From Alphaproteobacteria bacterium (GTDB taxonomy: Bacteria > Pseudomonadota > Alphaproteobacteria > Rhodobacterales > Rhodobacteraceae): a stretch of 64,000 nucleotides of DNA. Location of the stretch: assembly GCA_030426685.1 (NCBI GenBank), contig JAUHYC010000017.1, forward strand, positions 1 through 64,000, given 5' to 3'. Shown here piece after piece: positions 54,758 to 64,000 of the stretch (its first letter is position 1; every line of letters starts with the position of its first letter). The notes below the pieces were generated by a model that made no database searches, was not told the origin of the DNA, and saw only the letters and a list, made by a program, of their open reading frames with translations. A program made the translations under genes and the position numbers.

Positions 54758-55123
54758 GTGGAAGACCTGTTGCGGGAATATCTCCCGATCCTGGTGTTTC
54801 TGGCCGTTGCTGTCGGTCTCGGAATCGTCTTGATTCTAGCGGCTGTGGTGCTGGCCGTCCGTAATCCGGACCCTGAAAAAGTCAGTGCATATGAATGTGG
54901 CTTTAACGCATTCGACGATGCGCGGATGAAATTCGACGTCCGATTCTATCTGGTCTCGATTCTCTTCATCATTTTTGATCTGGAAATCGCCTTCCTGTTC
55001 CCCTGGGCCGTCGGGTTCAAGGACATCAGCGATGTCGGGTTCTGGTCCATGATGGTGTTCCTGGCAGTGCTGACCATCGGCTTTGCCTATGAATGGAAGA
55101 AAGGGGCCCTGGAATGGGAGTGA
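54758..55123 (+). CDS. nuoA: NADH-quinone oxidoreductase subunit A
   Basis: A 121-residue membrane subunit with three hydrophobic helices: one near the start ([26 protein letters not shown]), and two in the C-terminal half. Its conserved loop ends [21 protein letters not shown], where the Cys lies near the quinone site. A GTG start is preceded by AAAGGAG at six bases. It opens the nuo operon, and its end overlaps nuoB. Confidence 0.96.
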   Translation: MEDLLREYLPILVFLAVAVGLGIVLILAAVVLAVRNPDPEKVSAYECGFNAFDDARMKFDVRFYLVSILFIIFDLEIAFLFPWAVGFKDISDVGFWSMMVFLAVLTIGFAYEWKKGALEWE

Positions 55124-55647
55124 TGACGGGCGCAAACACCGCCGGTGTCGACAAAGAAGTCGCGACCCAGGCCCTGAATGCCGAACTGCAGGATAAGGGG
55201 TTTCTGCTGACCTCGACCGAGGACATCATCAACTGGGCCCGTACCGGCTCGCTGCACTGGATGACCTTTGGCTTGGCCTGCTGCGCGGTCGAGATGATGC
55301 ATACCTCGATGCCGCGCTATGACGCGGAACGGTTTGGCATCGCCCCGCGCGCTTCCCCGCGTCAGTCCGATGTGATGATCGTGGCAGGCACGCTGACCAA
55401 CAAGATGGCCCCTGCGCTGCGCAAAGTTTACGACCAGATGCCTGAGCCGCGCTATGTGATCTCGATGGGCTCCTGCGCCAATGGGGGTGGTTACTACCAC
55501 TATTCCTATTCCGTGGTGCGCGGCTGTGACCGCATCGTGCCGGTCGATATCTACGTGCCCGGCTGCCCTCCGACAGCCGAGGCGCTGCTGTATGGTCTGA
55601 TGCAGCTGCAACGCAAAATCCGCCGCACCGGCACCATTGTTCGCTGA
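55114..55647 (+). CDS. nuoB: NADH-quinone oxidoreductase subunit B
   Basis: A 177-residue subunit carrying the terminal [4Fe-4S] cluster N2. Cluster ligands are in LACCAVEMM (the tandem Cys pair), GSCANGGG and [14 protein letters not shown] 55114, overlapping nuoA by ten bases, has AAGGGG seven bases upstream; ATG 55123 is the alternative. Confidence 0.97.
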   Translation: MGVMTGANTAGVDKEVATQALNAELQDKGFLLTSTEDIINWARTGSLHWMTFGLACCAVEMMHTSMPRYDAERFGIAPRASPRQSDVMIVAGTLTNKMAPALRKVYDQMPEPRYVISMGSCANGGGYYHYSYSVVRGCDRIVPVDIYVPGCPPTAEALLYGLMQLQRKIRRTGTIVR

Positions 55648-55659
55648 GGGAGAGGGCAG

Positions 55660-56265
55660 ATGAGCGAAGCACTCAAAGAACTCGGCGCACAGCTTGAGCT
55701 GAAACGGACCGATTGCGTACTTTCCTGGGATGTGACCCATGATGAGCTGAACGTCGATGTTGCGCCGTCGAATCTTGTGGAATTCATCGAATTCCTGAAG
55801 TCCGACCGCAGTTGCCAGTTCTCAACGCTGGTGGACATCACCGGTGTCGACTACCCCGAACGGGCCAAGCGGTTTGATGTGGTTTATCACTTCCTGTCGA
55901 TGTACCAGAACCAGCGCATCCGCCTGCGGGTGTCGATCCGCGAGGATGACATGGTGCCTTCAATTGTCGACGTTCACCCCTCGGCCAATTGGTTCGAGCG
56001 TGAAGTGTTCGATATGTTCGGTATCCTGTTCTCGGGCCATCCGGATTTGCGGCGCATCCTGACCGATTATGGGTTCCGCGGCTATCCGCTGCGCAAGGAT
56101 TTCCCGACCACCGGCTATACCGAAGTTCGTTATGACGAAGCGCAAAAGCGTGTGGTCTACGAGCCTGTGTCGCTGGTGCAGGAATATCGTCAGTTTGATT
56201 TCATGTCCCCGTGGGAAGGTGCGAACTACATTCTTCCGGGGGATGAAAAACAGGAGACTGAATAA
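55660..56265 (+). CDS. nuoC: NADH-quinone oxidoreductase subunit C
   Basis: A 201-residue 30-kDa subunit of the peripheral arm. [11 protein letters not shown] starts the domain, and the signature [31 protein letters not shown] then [10 protein letters not shown] is intact. It is separate from nuoD, unlike the fused form of enterobacteria. The stop TAA shares its last base with the following small gene. Confidence 0.97.
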   Translation: MSEALKELGAQLELKRTDCVLSWDVTHDELNVDVAPSNLVEFIEFLKSDRSCQFSTLVDITGVDYPERAKRFDVVYHFLSMYQNQRIRLRVSIREDDMVPSIVDVHPSANWFEREVFDMFGILFSGHPDLRRILTDYGFRGYPLRKDFPTTGYTEVRYDEAQKRVVYEPVSLVQEYRQFDFMSPWEGANYILPGDEKQETE

Positions 56266-56438
56266 TGGGTGGCATCTGGTGGCTGATCCTGTCTGCACTG
56301 ACCATCATTCCGATGGTGAAGATATTGCCGTTTTTCGGGATCAACAAATACTGGTGCCTGCTCTGTCTGGTTCCCTTTGGCACGATCGCGTTGCTGTGGT
56401 GGGTTGGGCTTAAACTGCAAGAGCTGGAGCGTCGCTGA
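56265..56438 (+). CDS. Small membrane protein between nuoC and nuoD (57 residues)
   Basis: It begins [20 protein letters not shown] and continues with INKYWCLLCLVPFGTIALLWWVG, so it has two membrane helices and ends with a charged tail LKLQELERR. Its ATG shares a base with the nuoC stop and its own stop overlaps the next ATG, so it is translationally coupled. The helices, coupling and codon use support a real gene. Function is unknown; a role in complex I assembly or the membrane is a guess. Confidence 0.65.
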   Translation: MGGIWWLILSALTIIPMVKILPFFGINKYWCLLCLVPFGTIALLWWVGLKLQELERR

Positions 56439-56563
56439 TGGGTCTGGGGGAACTGATCGCGTTGGGGGCGCTGGGGGTTCTGCTGGCCGGGGCTGCTGCC
56501 AAAGCGGCTGAGGCGGAAAAGGTTCGGGTTCGGGCCGAAGCGAAGAAAAAACGAGGGCGTTGA
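56438..56563 (+). CDS. Very small protein between nuoC and nuoD (41 residues)
   Basis: It begins [20 protein letters not shown], a single hydrophobic helix, and ends with a strongly basic tail, KKKRGR. Its ATG overlaps the upstream stop and its stop overlaps the nuoD ATG, each by the bases ATGA or TGATG. It was found by following the coupled frames and is below usual length limits. Hence it could be missed in annotation. Confidence 0.55.
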   Translation: MGLGELIALGALGVLLAGAAAKAAEAEKVRVRAEAKKKRGR

Positions 56564-57786
56564 TGGACGGCTCAAGATACGATGACGGCAGCACGGACGC
56601 GCTGAGCGGAGAACAGAAGATCCGCAACTTCAACATTAACTTCGGCCCGCAACACCCTGCGGCGCACGGGGTTCTGCGTTTGGTACTTGAACTGGACGGC
56701 GAGATTGTCGAGCGCTGTGACCCGCATATCGGCCTGTTGCACCGTGGTACCGAAAAGCTGATGGAAAGCCGGACGTATCTGCAAAACCTGCCGTATTTCG
56801 ACCGTCTCGACTATGTGGCGCCGATGAACCAGGAACATGCCTGGTGTCTGGCGATTGAAAAACTGACCGGAGTCGAGGTGCCGCGTCGTGGCTCACTGAT
56901 CCGGGTTCTGTATTCCGAGATCGGGCGCATCCTGAACCACTTGCTGAACGTGACCACGCAGGCGATGGACGTGGGCGCGCTGACGCCGCCGCTGTGGGGT
57001 TTTGAAGAGCGCGAAAAGCTGATGGTGTTCTATGAGCGTGCCTGCGGTGCCCGTCTGCACGCCGCCTATTTCCGCCCCGGTGGCGTCCATCAGGACCTTC
57101 CGCCGGAACTGCTGGACGATATCGAGGCCTGGAGCCACGAATTCCCCGCCGTTCTCGATGATATCGACGGTCTGCTGACCGAAAACCGCATCTTCAAACA
57201 GCGTAACGCCGATATCGGCGTCGTGACCGAAGATGACATCCAGAAATACGGCTTCTCGGGCGTGATGGTGCGTGGATCAGGTCTGGCCTGGGACCTGCGT
57301 CGCGCGCAGCCCTATGAATGCTATGACGAGTTCGAATTCCAAATCCCCGTCGGCAAGAACGGCGATTGCTATGACCGCTATCTGGTGCGCATGGAAGAGA
57401 TGCGCCAGTCACTGCTGATCATCCGACAGGCCATCGCCAAAATCCGCGACTGCCCCGGTGACGTTCTGGCCCGCGGCAAGATCACCCCGCCGAAACGCTC
57501 GGACATGAAGACCTCGATGGAAAGCCTGATCCATCACTTCAAACTGTATACCGAAGGCTTCCACGTCCCCGCGGGCGAGGTTTACGCCGCTGTCGAGGCC
57601 CCCAAGGGTGAGTTCGGCGTCTATCTGGTCGCCGATGGGACCAACAAACCCTACCGCGCCAAACTGCGCGCGCCGGGTTTCCTGCACCTGCAAGCCATGG
57701 ACCACGTTGCCGGAGGACACCAACTGGCCGACGTCGCCGCGATTATCGGCACCATGGATGTCGTATTTGGAGAGATTGACCGCTAA
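56563..57786 (+). CDS. nuoD: NADH-quinone oxidoreductase subunit D
   Basis: A 407-residue 49-kDa subunit that, with subunit B, forms the quinone-binding site. [14 protein letters not shown] with the quinone-site histidine, [15 protein letters not shown], and near the end [35 protein letters not shown] are all typical. ATG 56563 overlaps the preceding small gene. The stop shares a base with nuoE. Confidence 0.97.
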   Translation: MDGSRYDDGSTDALSGEQKIRNFNINFGPQHPAAHGVLRLVLELDGEIVERCDPHIGLLHRGTEKLMESRTYLQNLPYFDRLDYVAPMNQEHAWCLAIEKLTGVEVPRRGSLIRVLYSEIGRILNHLLNVTTQAMDVGALTPPLWGFEEREKLMVFYERACGARLHAAYFRPGGVHQDLPPELLDDIEAWSHEFPAVLDDIDGLLTENRIFKQRNADIGVVTEDDIQKYGFSGVMVRGSGLAWDLRRAQPYECYDEFEFQIPVGKNGDCYDRYLVRMEEMRQSLLIIRQAIAKIRDCPGDVLARGKITPPKRSDMKTSMESLIHHFKLYTEGFHVPAGEVYAAVEAPKGEFGVYLVADGTNKPYRAKLRAPGFLHLQAMDHVAGGHQLADVAAIIGTMDVVFGEIDR

Positions 57787-58943
57787 TGCTCCGCCGTCTT
57801 CATCCCGAACAACCCGACAGTTTCGCCTTCACCGCTGCCAACCAGCAATGGGCCGAAGCTCAGATTACCAAGTACCCCGAGGGCCGTCAGGCCAGCGCGG
57901 TCATACCACTGCTGTGGCGCGCGCAGGAGCAGGAGGGCTGGCTGAGCCGTCCGGCTATTGAATCCGTCGCCGACATGCTGGGCATGGCCTATATCCGCGT
58001 GCTTGAGGTTGCGTCGTTCTACTTTATGTTCCAACTGCAGCCGGTTGGTTCGGTGGCGCATATTCAAGTCTGCGGCACGACCTCCTGCATGATTTGCGGG
58101 GCCGAGGATTTGATTGCGGTTTGTAAGGAAAAGATCGCTGCCAAGCCGCATGAACTGTCTGCCGATGGCAAGCTGAGCTGGGAAGAGGTCGAGTGCCTGG
58201 GATCCTGCACCAATGCGCCGATGGCGCAGATCGGCAAGGATTACTACGAAGACCTGACCGCCGAGAGCTTTGGCAAGATCGTCGATGATCTGGTGGCGGG
58301 CAAGGTGCCGGTCCCCGGTCCGCAGAACGGGCGCTATGCGGCGGAGCCTCTGAAAGGGCTGACCAGCCTGACGGAGTATGACAGTGGCAGAACGCAATAC
58401 AACGCCAGTGTTCAGCTTGCGAGCGATCTGGGCGATACGGTCAAGCGCATCGACGGCACCGAGGTTCCGATCCTGACACCGTGGCTGGATAAGGATGGCA
58501 AGGCGGCGGCGTCCAAAGCCGCTCCACAACCGCCCAAAGTACCAGCGCCCGGCAAGACAGCAGCACAGCAGAGCGGAACCAAAAAATCTGGTCATAAAGA
58601 ACCGGCATCGCCCGAGGGTGCTGCGGCAAAGTCGGATAGCCCGGAAGTTCAAGAACCTCAGCCCGAGACGTTGACGGCTGCGCGCGATGGCAAACCGGAC
58701 GACCTGAAGATGTTGAAAGGTGTCGGTCCGAAGCTGGAAGAGACCCTGAACGAGCTGGGCTTCTACCACTTTGACCAGATCTCAAAATGGACGCCAGAGC
58801 ATGTGGCCTGGGTCGACGCGCGCCTGAAGTTCAAAGGCCGGATCGAACGGGACGGATGGATCGAACAGGCTGCGAAACTGGCTGCAGGTGAGGAAACCGA
58901 GTTCGCTAAACGTGCCAAGGAAGATGGCACTTACGAAGACTAA
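57786..58943 (+). CDS. nuoE: NADH-quinone oxidoreductase subunit E with a long C-terminal extension
   Basis: A 385-residue protein; normal NuoE is about 160-240. Residues 1-175 are the 24-kDa thioredoxin-like subunit with [2Fe-2S] N1a ligands Cys96, Cys101, Cys137 and Cys141. Residues about 180-240 are an intermediate part. Residues 240-300 are a Pro/Ala/Lys-rich disordered linker. Residues 305-365 carry [27 protein letters not shown], a helix-hairpin-helix-like motif similar to those in DNA-binding proteins. The whole frame is uninterrupted. NuoE function should be normal; the purpose of the tail is not known. Confidence 0.95.
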   Translation: MLRRLHPEQPDSFAFTAANQQWAEAQITKYPEGRQASAVIPLLWRAQEQEGWLSRPAIESVADMLGMAYIRVLEVASFYFMFQLQPVGSVAHIQVCGTTSCMICGAEDLIAVCKEKIAAKPHELSADGKLSWEEVECLGSCTNAPMAQIGKDYYEDLTAESFGKIVDDLVAGKVPVPGPQNGRYAAEPLKGLTSLTEYDSGRTQYNASVQLASDLGDTVKRIDGTEVPILTPWLDKDGKAAASKAAPQPPKVPAPGKTAAQQSGTKKSGHKEPASPEGAAAKSDSPEVQEPQPETLTAARDGKPDDLKMLKGVGPKLEETLNELGFYHFDQISKWTPEHVAWVDARLKFKGRIERDGWIEQAAKLAAGEETEFAKRAKEDGTYED

Positions 58944-58973
58944 GCAGGTGCCCGTTCGGGGCATCAGGACGAG

Positions 58974-59195
58974 ATGGATAAGGACAAAGAACAGGCCATA
59001 GCCCGCAAGGGCCGACATATCGGGGTGGTCATTGCCGTGACCATGCTGTTGTGGCTTGCGATGTCTCTGTTCATCGGCCCCGCTTTGGGATTGCCGGGGC
59101 GCTATGCGCTGCTTTTTGATTTTGCCGCTCTGGCAGGGTTCATTTATGCGGGCGTCAACATTTTTCAACTCTGGCGCATGCGTCAGGACAGCTGA
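58974..59195 (+). CDS. DUF5337-like small membrane protein
   Basis: A 73-residue protein with two membrane helices, VVIAVTMLLWLAMSLFIGPALG and ALLFDFAALAGFIYAGVNIF, between charged ends (MDKDKEQAIARKGRH and WRMRQDS). I associate this with DUF5337, found in Rhodobacterales nuo operons. It is 30 bases after nuoE and 12 before nuoF. Function is unknown. Confidence 0.8.
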   Translation: MDKDKEQAIARKGRHIGVVIAVTMLLWLAMSLFIGPALGLPGRYALLFDFAALAGFIYAGVNIFQLWRMRQDS

Positions 59196-59207
59196 AGGTA
59201 ACACACG

Positions 59208-60506
59208 ATGCTGAAGGATCAGGACCGGATCTTTACCAACATCTACGGGATGCATGAGCGCACTCTGAAAGGCGCGCAGGCCCGGGGGCATTGGGACGGC
59301 ACTGCTGGCCTGATCGAAAAGGGCCGCGACTGGATCATTCAGACGATGAAGGACTCTGGCCTGCGCGGTCGCGGCGGCGCGGGTTTCCCGACCGGTCTGA
59401 AATGGTCGTTCATGCCGAAGGAAAGTGACGGCCGCCCGGCTTATCTGGTTGTTAACGCAGATGAATCTGAGCCCGGTACCTGCAAAGACCGCGAAATCAT
59501 GCGCCATGATCCGCACACGCTGATCGAAGGCTGTCTGATCGCGTCTTTCGCGATGAACGCGCATACCTGCTACATCTACCTGCGTGGCGAATATATCCGC
59601 GAGCGTGAGGCGCTGCAGGCGGCAATTGACGAAGCCTATGATGCCGGTCTGCTGGGCAAGAATGCCGCTGGATCGGGCTGGGATTTCGACCTGTTCCTGC
59701 ATCATGGGGCCGGGGCCTATATCTGCGGTGAGGAAACCGCGCTGATCGAGAGCCTTGAGGGCAAGAAGGGCATGCCGCGGATGAAACCTCCGTTCCCGGC
59801 GGGGGCGGGGCTGTATGGCTGCCCGACCACGGTGAACAATGTGGAATCTATTGCCGTTGTACCGACCATCCTGCGCCGGGGCGCCGACTGGTTTGCAGGC
59901 TTTGGCCGTCAGAACAACGCGGGCACCAAGCTGTTTGCGATCTCGGGCCATGTGAACAACCCGTGCGTCGTCGAAGAGGCGATGTCGATTTCCTTCGAAG
60001 AACTGATCGAAACCCATTGCGGCGGTATTCGTGGCGGCTGGGACAATCTGCTGGCTGTGATCCCCGGTGGATCTTCGGTTCCGTGCGTGCGCGGAGAAAA
60101 CATGCGCGATGCGATCATGGATTTCGATCACCTGCGGAACGAGTTGGGCTCGGGCCTGGGGACGGCTGCGGTGATCGTGATGGACAAGTCCACCGATATT
60201 ATCAAGGCGATCTGGCGGCTGTCGAAGTTCTACAAGCACGAAAGCTGTGGCCAGTGTACGCCGTGCCGAGAAGGCACCGGCTGGATGATGCGCGTGATGG
60301 ATCGTCTGGTCCGCGGTGAAGCCGAGCTGGAAGAGATCGACATGCTGTTTGATGTTACCAAGCAGGTCGAAGGCCACACGATCTGTGCCCTGGGTGACGC
60401 GGCAGCCTGGCCGATTCAAGGCCTGATCCGCAATTTCCGGGAAGAGATCGAAGACCGTATCAAGGCTCAAAAAACGGGTCGCATGGGTGCGATGGCAGCG
60501 GAGTGA
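59208..60506 (+). CDS. nuoF: NADH-quinone oxidoreductase subunit F
   Basis: A 432-residue flavoprotein where NADH is oxidised. The FMN/NADH site shows [18 protein letters not shown] and [16 protein letters not shown], and the [4Fe-4S] N3 ligands are in [15 protein letters not shown] and one later Cys in [13 protein letters not shown]. It is in the usual place after nuoE, with one small gene inserted. The MAPEG gene starts six bases after its stop. Confidence 0.97.
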   Translation: MLKDQDRIFTNIYGMHERTLKGAQARGHWDGTAGLIEKGRDWIIQTMKDSGLRGRGGAGFPTGLKWSFMPKESDGRPAYLVVNADESEPGTCKDREIMRHDPHTLIEGCLIASFAMNAHTCYIYLRGEYIREREALQAAIDEAYDAGLLGKNAAGSGWDFDLFLHHGAGAYICGEETALIESLEGKKGMPRMKPPFPAGAGLYGCPTTVNNVESIAVVPTILRRGADWFAGFGRQNNAGTKLFAISGHVNNPCVVEEAMSISFEELIETHCGGIRGGWDNLLAVIPGGSSVPCVRGENMRDAIMDFDHLRNELGSGLGTAAVIVMDKSTDIIKAIWRLSKFYKHESCGQCTPCREGTGWMMRVMDRLVRGEAELEEIDMLFDVTKQVEGHTICALGDAAAWPIQGLIRNFREEIEDRIKAQKTGRMGAMAAE

Positions 60507-60511
60507 ATGAG

Positions 60512-60928
60512 ATGGAAGTTTATGGCCAATATTCCCACGCAATTGCCTCTTTGGTGATCTTCACGTTGATCGTATTGTTTATGTCGCCTTTCTCAGCGCT
60601 TGCTAAGGCGGGCAAGGGGCTGGCTCCGGGTGCCACACCTGATCAGGACTATGCGGACAAAGCCTATCGTCTGAACCGGGCCTATCTGAACGGTGCGGAG
60701 ACCCTGCCTGCGTTCCTGACGGTAACGATGGCCGCGATCCTGCTGGGGGTTAGTCCTTTCTGGGTCAATCTATTGGCTTCGCTGGCACTTGTGGCGCGCA
60801 TTGCGATGCTGGTGGTTCACCTGAAAGGGATTGGTCGCCCACACAGCGGGTTGCGCTCGGTGCTTTATGTCGTTGGCTGGGCGTGCATGGCGGTGATGGG
60901 TGTCATGGCCCTTGTGGCTGCGTTCTGA
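60512..60928 (+). CDS. MAPEG-family membrane protein
   Basis: A 138-residue protein with four membrane helices and the MAPEG pattern KAYRLNRAYLNGAETLPAFLTVTMAAILLG and VARIAMLVVHLKGIGRP. MAPEG proteins use glutathione or modify lipids; the role of bacterial ones is mostly unknown. ATG 60512 has GGAG eight bases upstream; a GTG at 60503 is the alternative. It lies between nuoF and nuoG, though it is not a complex I subunit. Confidence 0.85.
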   Translation: MEVYGQYSHAIASLVIFTLIVLFMSPFSALAKAGKGLAPGATPDQDYADKAYRLNRAYLNGAETLPAFLTVTMAAILLGVSPFWVNLLASLALVARIAMLVVHLKGIGRPHSGLRSVLYVVGWACMAVMGVMALVAAF

Positions 60929-60939
60929 CGGGGGGTGTG

Positions 60940-61293
60940 ATGAGAGCGAAACATTCTCTGACCGCCGTTCTGGCTGCAGTGCTGTTGGTGGCGGCCTGTG
61001 GTGAGGCCCCTTCAAGAAGCACTCGGGTTGCGTTTGACGGCCAGTACTTCCGCGCCAAGGTCAAACCGGTCAACAAAAAGACGGCACCGGCGGACTTCAC
61101 GGTGACAGTAAATGATGTGTCCGCTTCGATTGATGGTGCGCGCGAAGCCGGTCGGTATGAGGCCACAAAGTTCTGCATCCAGAATTTCGGTTCGTCCCGC
61201 ATCAAGTGGAAGCTGGGCCCGGACACTGAACCGCAGAATCTGCGGATTGAAAATGACAAGCTGACATTTGCGGGATCGTGTCAACGTCCATGA
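60940..61293 (+). CDS. Putative lipoprotein between nuoF and nuoG
   Basis: A 117-residue protein with signal MRAKHSLTAVLAAVLLVAAC and lipobox LVAAC at Cys20. The small domain that follows starts TRVAFDGQYFRAKVKPVNKKTAPADFTVTVND and has two further Cys. GGGGGTG precedes the ATG. I do not recognise the domain. It lies 11 bases after the MAPEG gene. Confidence 0.75.
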   Translation: MRAKHSLTAVLAAVLLVAACGEAPSRSTRVAFDGQYFRAKVKPVNKKTAPADFTVTVNDVSASIDGAREAGRYEATKFCIQNFGSSRIKWKLGPDTEPQNLRIENDKLTFAGSCQRP

Positions 61294-61391
61294 CCCGCGC
61301 TATCGGATATCAGGGGCCGAGAGGCCGGTCGCTATTGCTTATCAGGGCAATTGGGAAGCGTCTTGGGGAACCCAAGACGAAAGGAGATCCC

Positions 61392-61796
61392 ATGTCTGTT
61401 CTGAAAACGATCGCGCTGACCACTGCACTGATCATCCCTGTTGCCGCCGAGGCCAAACCGCCCTTGCGCGAAGTCAAAGAGATTGACAACGAACTCTACT
61501 ACATCGCCATCGCAAATGAGATTTCCGAATACTGCCCGTCGATCAGCGGGCGCCGGATGAAAGCGATTGGTGTGATGTGGGGGCTGAAGTCAAAGGCGAA
61601 CAAGCTGGGCTACTCGGACAAGGAAATCCGGGCCTATGTGGATTCGGATGCCGAAAAGGACCGGATGCGCGCCAAAGGCGAGGCGTATTTGGCCCAGAAC
61701 GGTGTGTCCTACGACAATCCCAAATCCTTCTGCACGTTGGGGCGGAACGAGATCAAAAGAAACAGCGCCATCGGCGTGTATTTGAGGGCGAACTAG
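61392..61796 (+). CDS. DUF5333-like secreted protein
   Basis: A 134-residue protein with signal peptide MSVLKTIALTTALIIPVAAEA, then LYYIAIANEISEYCPSISGRRMKAIGVMW and a second conserved Cys in SFCTLGRNEI. This matches my recollection of DUF5333, found in Rhodobacterales. The two Cys might form a disulfide in the periplasm. AAGGAG precedes the ATG, and nuoG starts three bases after its stop. Confidence 0.78.
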   Translation: MSVLKTIALTTALIIPVAAEAKPPLREVKEIDNELYYIAIANEISEYCPSISGRRMKAIGVMWGLKSKANKLGYSDKEIRAYVDSDAEKDRMRAKGEAYLAQNGVSYDNPKSFCTLGRNEIKRNSAIGVYLRAN

Positions 61797-61799
61797 ACC

Positions 61800-63821
61800 A
61801 TGTCTGACCTCCGCAAAGTGAATATCGACGGGCAGGAAATCGAAGTCGATGGTGCGATGACCCTGATCCAGGCCTGTGAGCAGGCCGGGGTCGAGGTTCC
61901 GCGCTTTTGTTATCACGAGCGTCTGTCGATTGCCGGAAACTGCCGGATGTGCCTGGTCGAGGTCGTAGGCGGCCCGCCAAAACCTGCGGCCTCTTGCGCG
62001 ATGCAGGTGCGCGATCTGCGTCCGGGGCCTGAGGGGCAGGCGCCAGAGGTCAAGACGAACTCGCCCATGGTCAAGAAGGCCCGCGAAGGCGTGATGGAGT
62101 TCCTGCTCATCAACCACCCGCTGGACTGCCCGATCTGCGATCAGGGCGGCGAGTGTGACCTGCAGGATCAGGCGATGGCCTATGGCCTGTCAGGCTCGCG
62201 CTTCAAGGAAGCCAAGCGCGCGGTGGATGATCTGGATCTGGGGCCACTGGTTGGAACGGCGATGACGCGCTGCATCAGTTGCACACGCTGCGTTCGCTTC
62301 ACCACTGAGGTCGCCGGGATCACTCAGATGGGTCAGACCGGGCGTGGTGAGGATGCCGAGATCACCTCGTATCTGAATCAGACGCTGGATTCGAACCTAC
62401 AGGGCAACATCATCGATCTGTGCCCGGTCGGTGCGCTGACCTCCAAGCCTTATGCCTTTACCGCGCGTCCATGGGAACTGACCAAGACCGAAAGCATCGA
62501 TGTGATGGATGCTCTTGGTTCGAACATCCGTGTAGACACCAAGGGTCGCGAAGTGATGCGTTTCCTGCCGCGCAACCATGACGGCGTGAACGAAGAGTGG
62601 ATCAGCGACAAGACTCGCTTCGTTTGGGATGGGTTGCGTCGCCAACGTCTGGACAAGCCTTATGTGCGTGAAAATGGCAAGTTACGCCCGGCCACATGGC
62701 CCGAGGCGCTGACCAAAGCCGCTGAGGCGCTGAAAGGTGCCGACAAACCAGCTGGTATCGTGGGTGACCTGGCCCCGGTCGAAGCGATCTTTGTGCTGAA
62801 ACAGATGATCGAAGGGCAGGGCGGCGTTGTGGAATGCCGCACCGATGGGGCGAAGCTGCCAGCAGGTAACCGTGGGGCCTATGCCGGGACCGCCGCAATC
62901 GAAGACATTGACGCAGCCGAGCGCATTTTGCTGATCGGCACCAACCCACGTGATGAGGCACCTGTCCTGAATGCGCGCATTCGCAAAGCGTGGGCGCACG
63001 GAGCCGAAGTGGCTTTGGTCGGGCCAGCCGTAGATCTGACCTATGAATATCACCACATGGGTGACGACCGCGCCGCACTGCAAAAGGTTGTCGAAATGGG
63101 CGGCGATGACGAGATCAAAGGCAAGCGCTCGCTGGTCATTGTCGGGCAGGGCGCGCTGCAAGAGGCTGATGGCGCTGCTGTTCTGGCCGCCGCGCAAACC
63201 GTTGCAACAAATACCGAAAGTGGGCTGATCGTTCTGCACACCGCCGCTTCGCGCGTTGGTGCGATGGATGTTGGTGCCACTAACGAAGGTGGCATGGAAG
63301 CCATCGGCGCGGCGGATGTAATCTATAACCTCGGGGCGGACGAGGTCGAGATCGGCGAGGGCGCCTTTGTTATCTATCAGGGCAGCCATGGCGACCGGGG
63401 TGCACATCGCGCCGACGTGATCCTGCCGGGCGCCGCTTATACCGAGGAAAACGGCCTGTTCGTGAACACCGAAGGCCGTCCGCAACTGGCCATGCGTGCC
63501 GGGTTTGCACCCGGGGAGGCCAAAGAAAACTGGGCCATCCTGCGGGCGTTGTCGGCAGAGCTGGGCGCGACGCTGCCCTTCGATTCGCTGGCACAGTTAC
63601 GCACAGCATTGATCGAGGCGGTTCCGCATCTGGCCCGCATCGATGAAGTGATCGAGAATGAAGTTCAGATGCTGGATGCAGGCCCCCTGGGCAAGGCTAG
63701 CTTCCGCTACTCGGTCAAGGATTTCTATCTGACCAACCCGATCGCGCGCGCCTCGCAGCTGATGGCAGAGCTTTCGGCGCAGGCGCAGGACCGAAAAGCC
63801 AAAAAGATCGCGGCAGAATGA
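61800..63821 (+). CDS. nuoG: NADH-quinone oxidoreductase subunit G
   Basis: A 673-residue subunit with the N-terminal [2Fe-2S] N1b cluster (Cys37, Cys48, Cys51, Cys66), the His/Cys [4Fe-4S] N5 region [16 protein letters not shown] and the N4 region [11 protein letters not shown] molybdopterin-oxidoreductase-like domain without the cofactor follows. It completes the peripheral-arm genes in this window. The stop overlaps the ATG of the next frame by four bases. Confidence 0.97.
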   Translation: MSDLRKVNIDGQEIEVDGAMTLIQACEQAGVEVPRFCYHERLSIAGNCRMCLVEVVGGPPKPAASCAMQVRDLRPGPEGQAPEVKTNSPMVKKAREGVMEFLLINHPLDCPICDQGGECDLQDQAMAYGLSGSRFKEAKRAVDDLDLGPLVGTAMTRCISCTRCVRFTTEVAGITQMGQTGRGEDAEITSYLNQTLDSNLQGNIIDLCPVGALTSKPYAFTARPWELTKTESIDVMDALGSNIRVDTKGREVMRFLPRNHDGVNEEWISDKTRFVWDGLRRQRLDKPYVRENGKLRPATWPEALTKAAEALKGADKPAGIVGDLAPVEAIFVLKQMIEGQGGVVECRTDGAKLPAGNRGAYAGTAAIEDIDAAERILLIGTNPRDEAPVLNARIRKAWAHGAEVALVGPAVDLTYEYHHMGDDRAALQKVVEMGGDDEIKGKRSLVIVGQGALQEADGAAVLAAAQTVATNTESGLIVLHTAASRVGAMDVGATNEGGMEAIGAADVIYNLGADEVEIGEGAFVIYQGSHGDRGAHRADVILPGAAYTEENGLFVNTEGRPQLAMRAGFAPGEAKENWAILRALSAELGATLPFDSLAQLRTALIEAVPHLARIDEVIENEVQMLDAGPLGKASFRYSVKDFYLTNPIARASQLMAELSAQAQDRKAKKIAAE

Positions 63822-64000
63822 ACCTGACCTGTTTCATACCGCAGACAAGCTCGGGTGCCGGGTGGCACATGGCCGCGCCGGATTTGCATGTGAAATCGAA
63901 GATTAAGGGTGGCGTAATGGCGGCAGATGCTGTTTACACCAACGCGCCGACCCAGCCGCTGTTTGCGCAGGCATCTGGCCTTTGCATCGCTCGCGGAAAA
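63818..64000 (+). CDS. Open frame after nuoG, running off the window
   Basis: A frame starting ATGA-overlapped with the nuoG stop, open for all 61 codons to the window end: [21 protein letters not shown]. It does not resemble the start of NuoH, which is the expected next core subunit. It may be another small accessory gene, or a spurious frame before nuoH. An internal ATG at 63917 is an alternative start. Confidence 0.4.
   Translation, partial: MNLTCFIPQTSSGAGWHMAAPDLHVKSKIKGGVMAADAVYTNAPTQPLFAQASGLCIARGK

Noticed and set aside
58782..60542. A 586-codon open frame on the minus strand over nuoE and nuoF
   Set aside because: It is the mirror of well-recognised nuo genes; GC-rich third positions keep the opposite strand open, and its translation resembles no family.
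1..64000. tRNA, rRNA, CRISPR, insertion sequences, phage or toxin-antitoxin genes
   Set aside because: None could be recognised; the few intergenic regions are short and hold only the hairpins and palindromes listed.

Overview
The window is a gene-dense, GC-rich stretch of an alphaproteobacterial chromosome. It most resembles a marine Roseobacter-group member of the Rhodobacteraceae, possibly Ruegeria-like. The assignment is inferred from three things: the nuo operon carries small Rhodobacterales-type inserts (DUF5337- and DUF5333-like proteins, a NuoE with a long C-terminal extension), a DUF3422 gene is present, and the codon use is GC-rich. No rRNA, tRNA, CRISPR array, insertion sequence, phage gene or attachment site was recognised. 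No gap between genes exceeds about 300 bases.

Layout. 1-9 kb: 3' end of a CLC chloride channel gene, then a minus-strand block with a DUF4177-like protein, peptidase T, GatB, an unrecognised 419-residue protein, a small membrane protein and aminopeptidase N. 9-13.6 kb: malate synthase G with a GlcG-like gene, a PAP2-type membrane phosphatase and a class-I glutamine amidotransferase-like hydrolase. 13.7-18.9 kb: a two-subunit molybdenum hydroxylase (IorAB type) divergent from a TetR regulator, kynureninase and an isoprenylcysteine-methyltransferase-like protein. 19-25 kb: proton-translocating transhydrogenase pntAB with a clear terminator, a glyoxalase-fold protein, DUF3422 and an MFS transporter.

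25-36 kb is a peptide-use divergon. Substrate-binding protein and two permeases lie on the minus strand. A fused double-ATPase, an ArgE-type deacetylase and three tandem M20 amidohydrolase paralogues lie on the plus strand. Together they look able to import small peptides or N-acylated amino acids and hydrolyse them. 36-45 kb: housekeeping genes (waaA, moaA, glmS, glmU), a DNA-alkylation-repair HEAT-like protein, a HAD phosphatase and a DegT-type aminotransferase.

45-54.6 kb is a leucine/isovalerate catabolic cluster: isovaleryl-CoA dehydrogenase, an acyl-CoA synthetase, both subunits of methylcrotonyl-CoA carboxylase, a methylglutaconyl-CoA hydratase-like enzyme and HMG-CoA lyase. ompW lies on the opposite strand inside it, and an LprI-like protein and an ASCH-domain protein sit in the tightly packed operon. 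54.7-64 kb is the start of the complex I operon (nuoA to nuoG). At least seven non-core small genes are interleaved with the nuo genes, several by stop-start overlaps.

Nothing was found that amounts to a clearly new system. The best candidates for unexplored biology are the small proteins in the nuo operon with the NuoE extension, the M20 expansion beside the peptide transporter, and the ASCH/LprI genes in the leucine operon. Several short palindromic regulatory sites are also noted.
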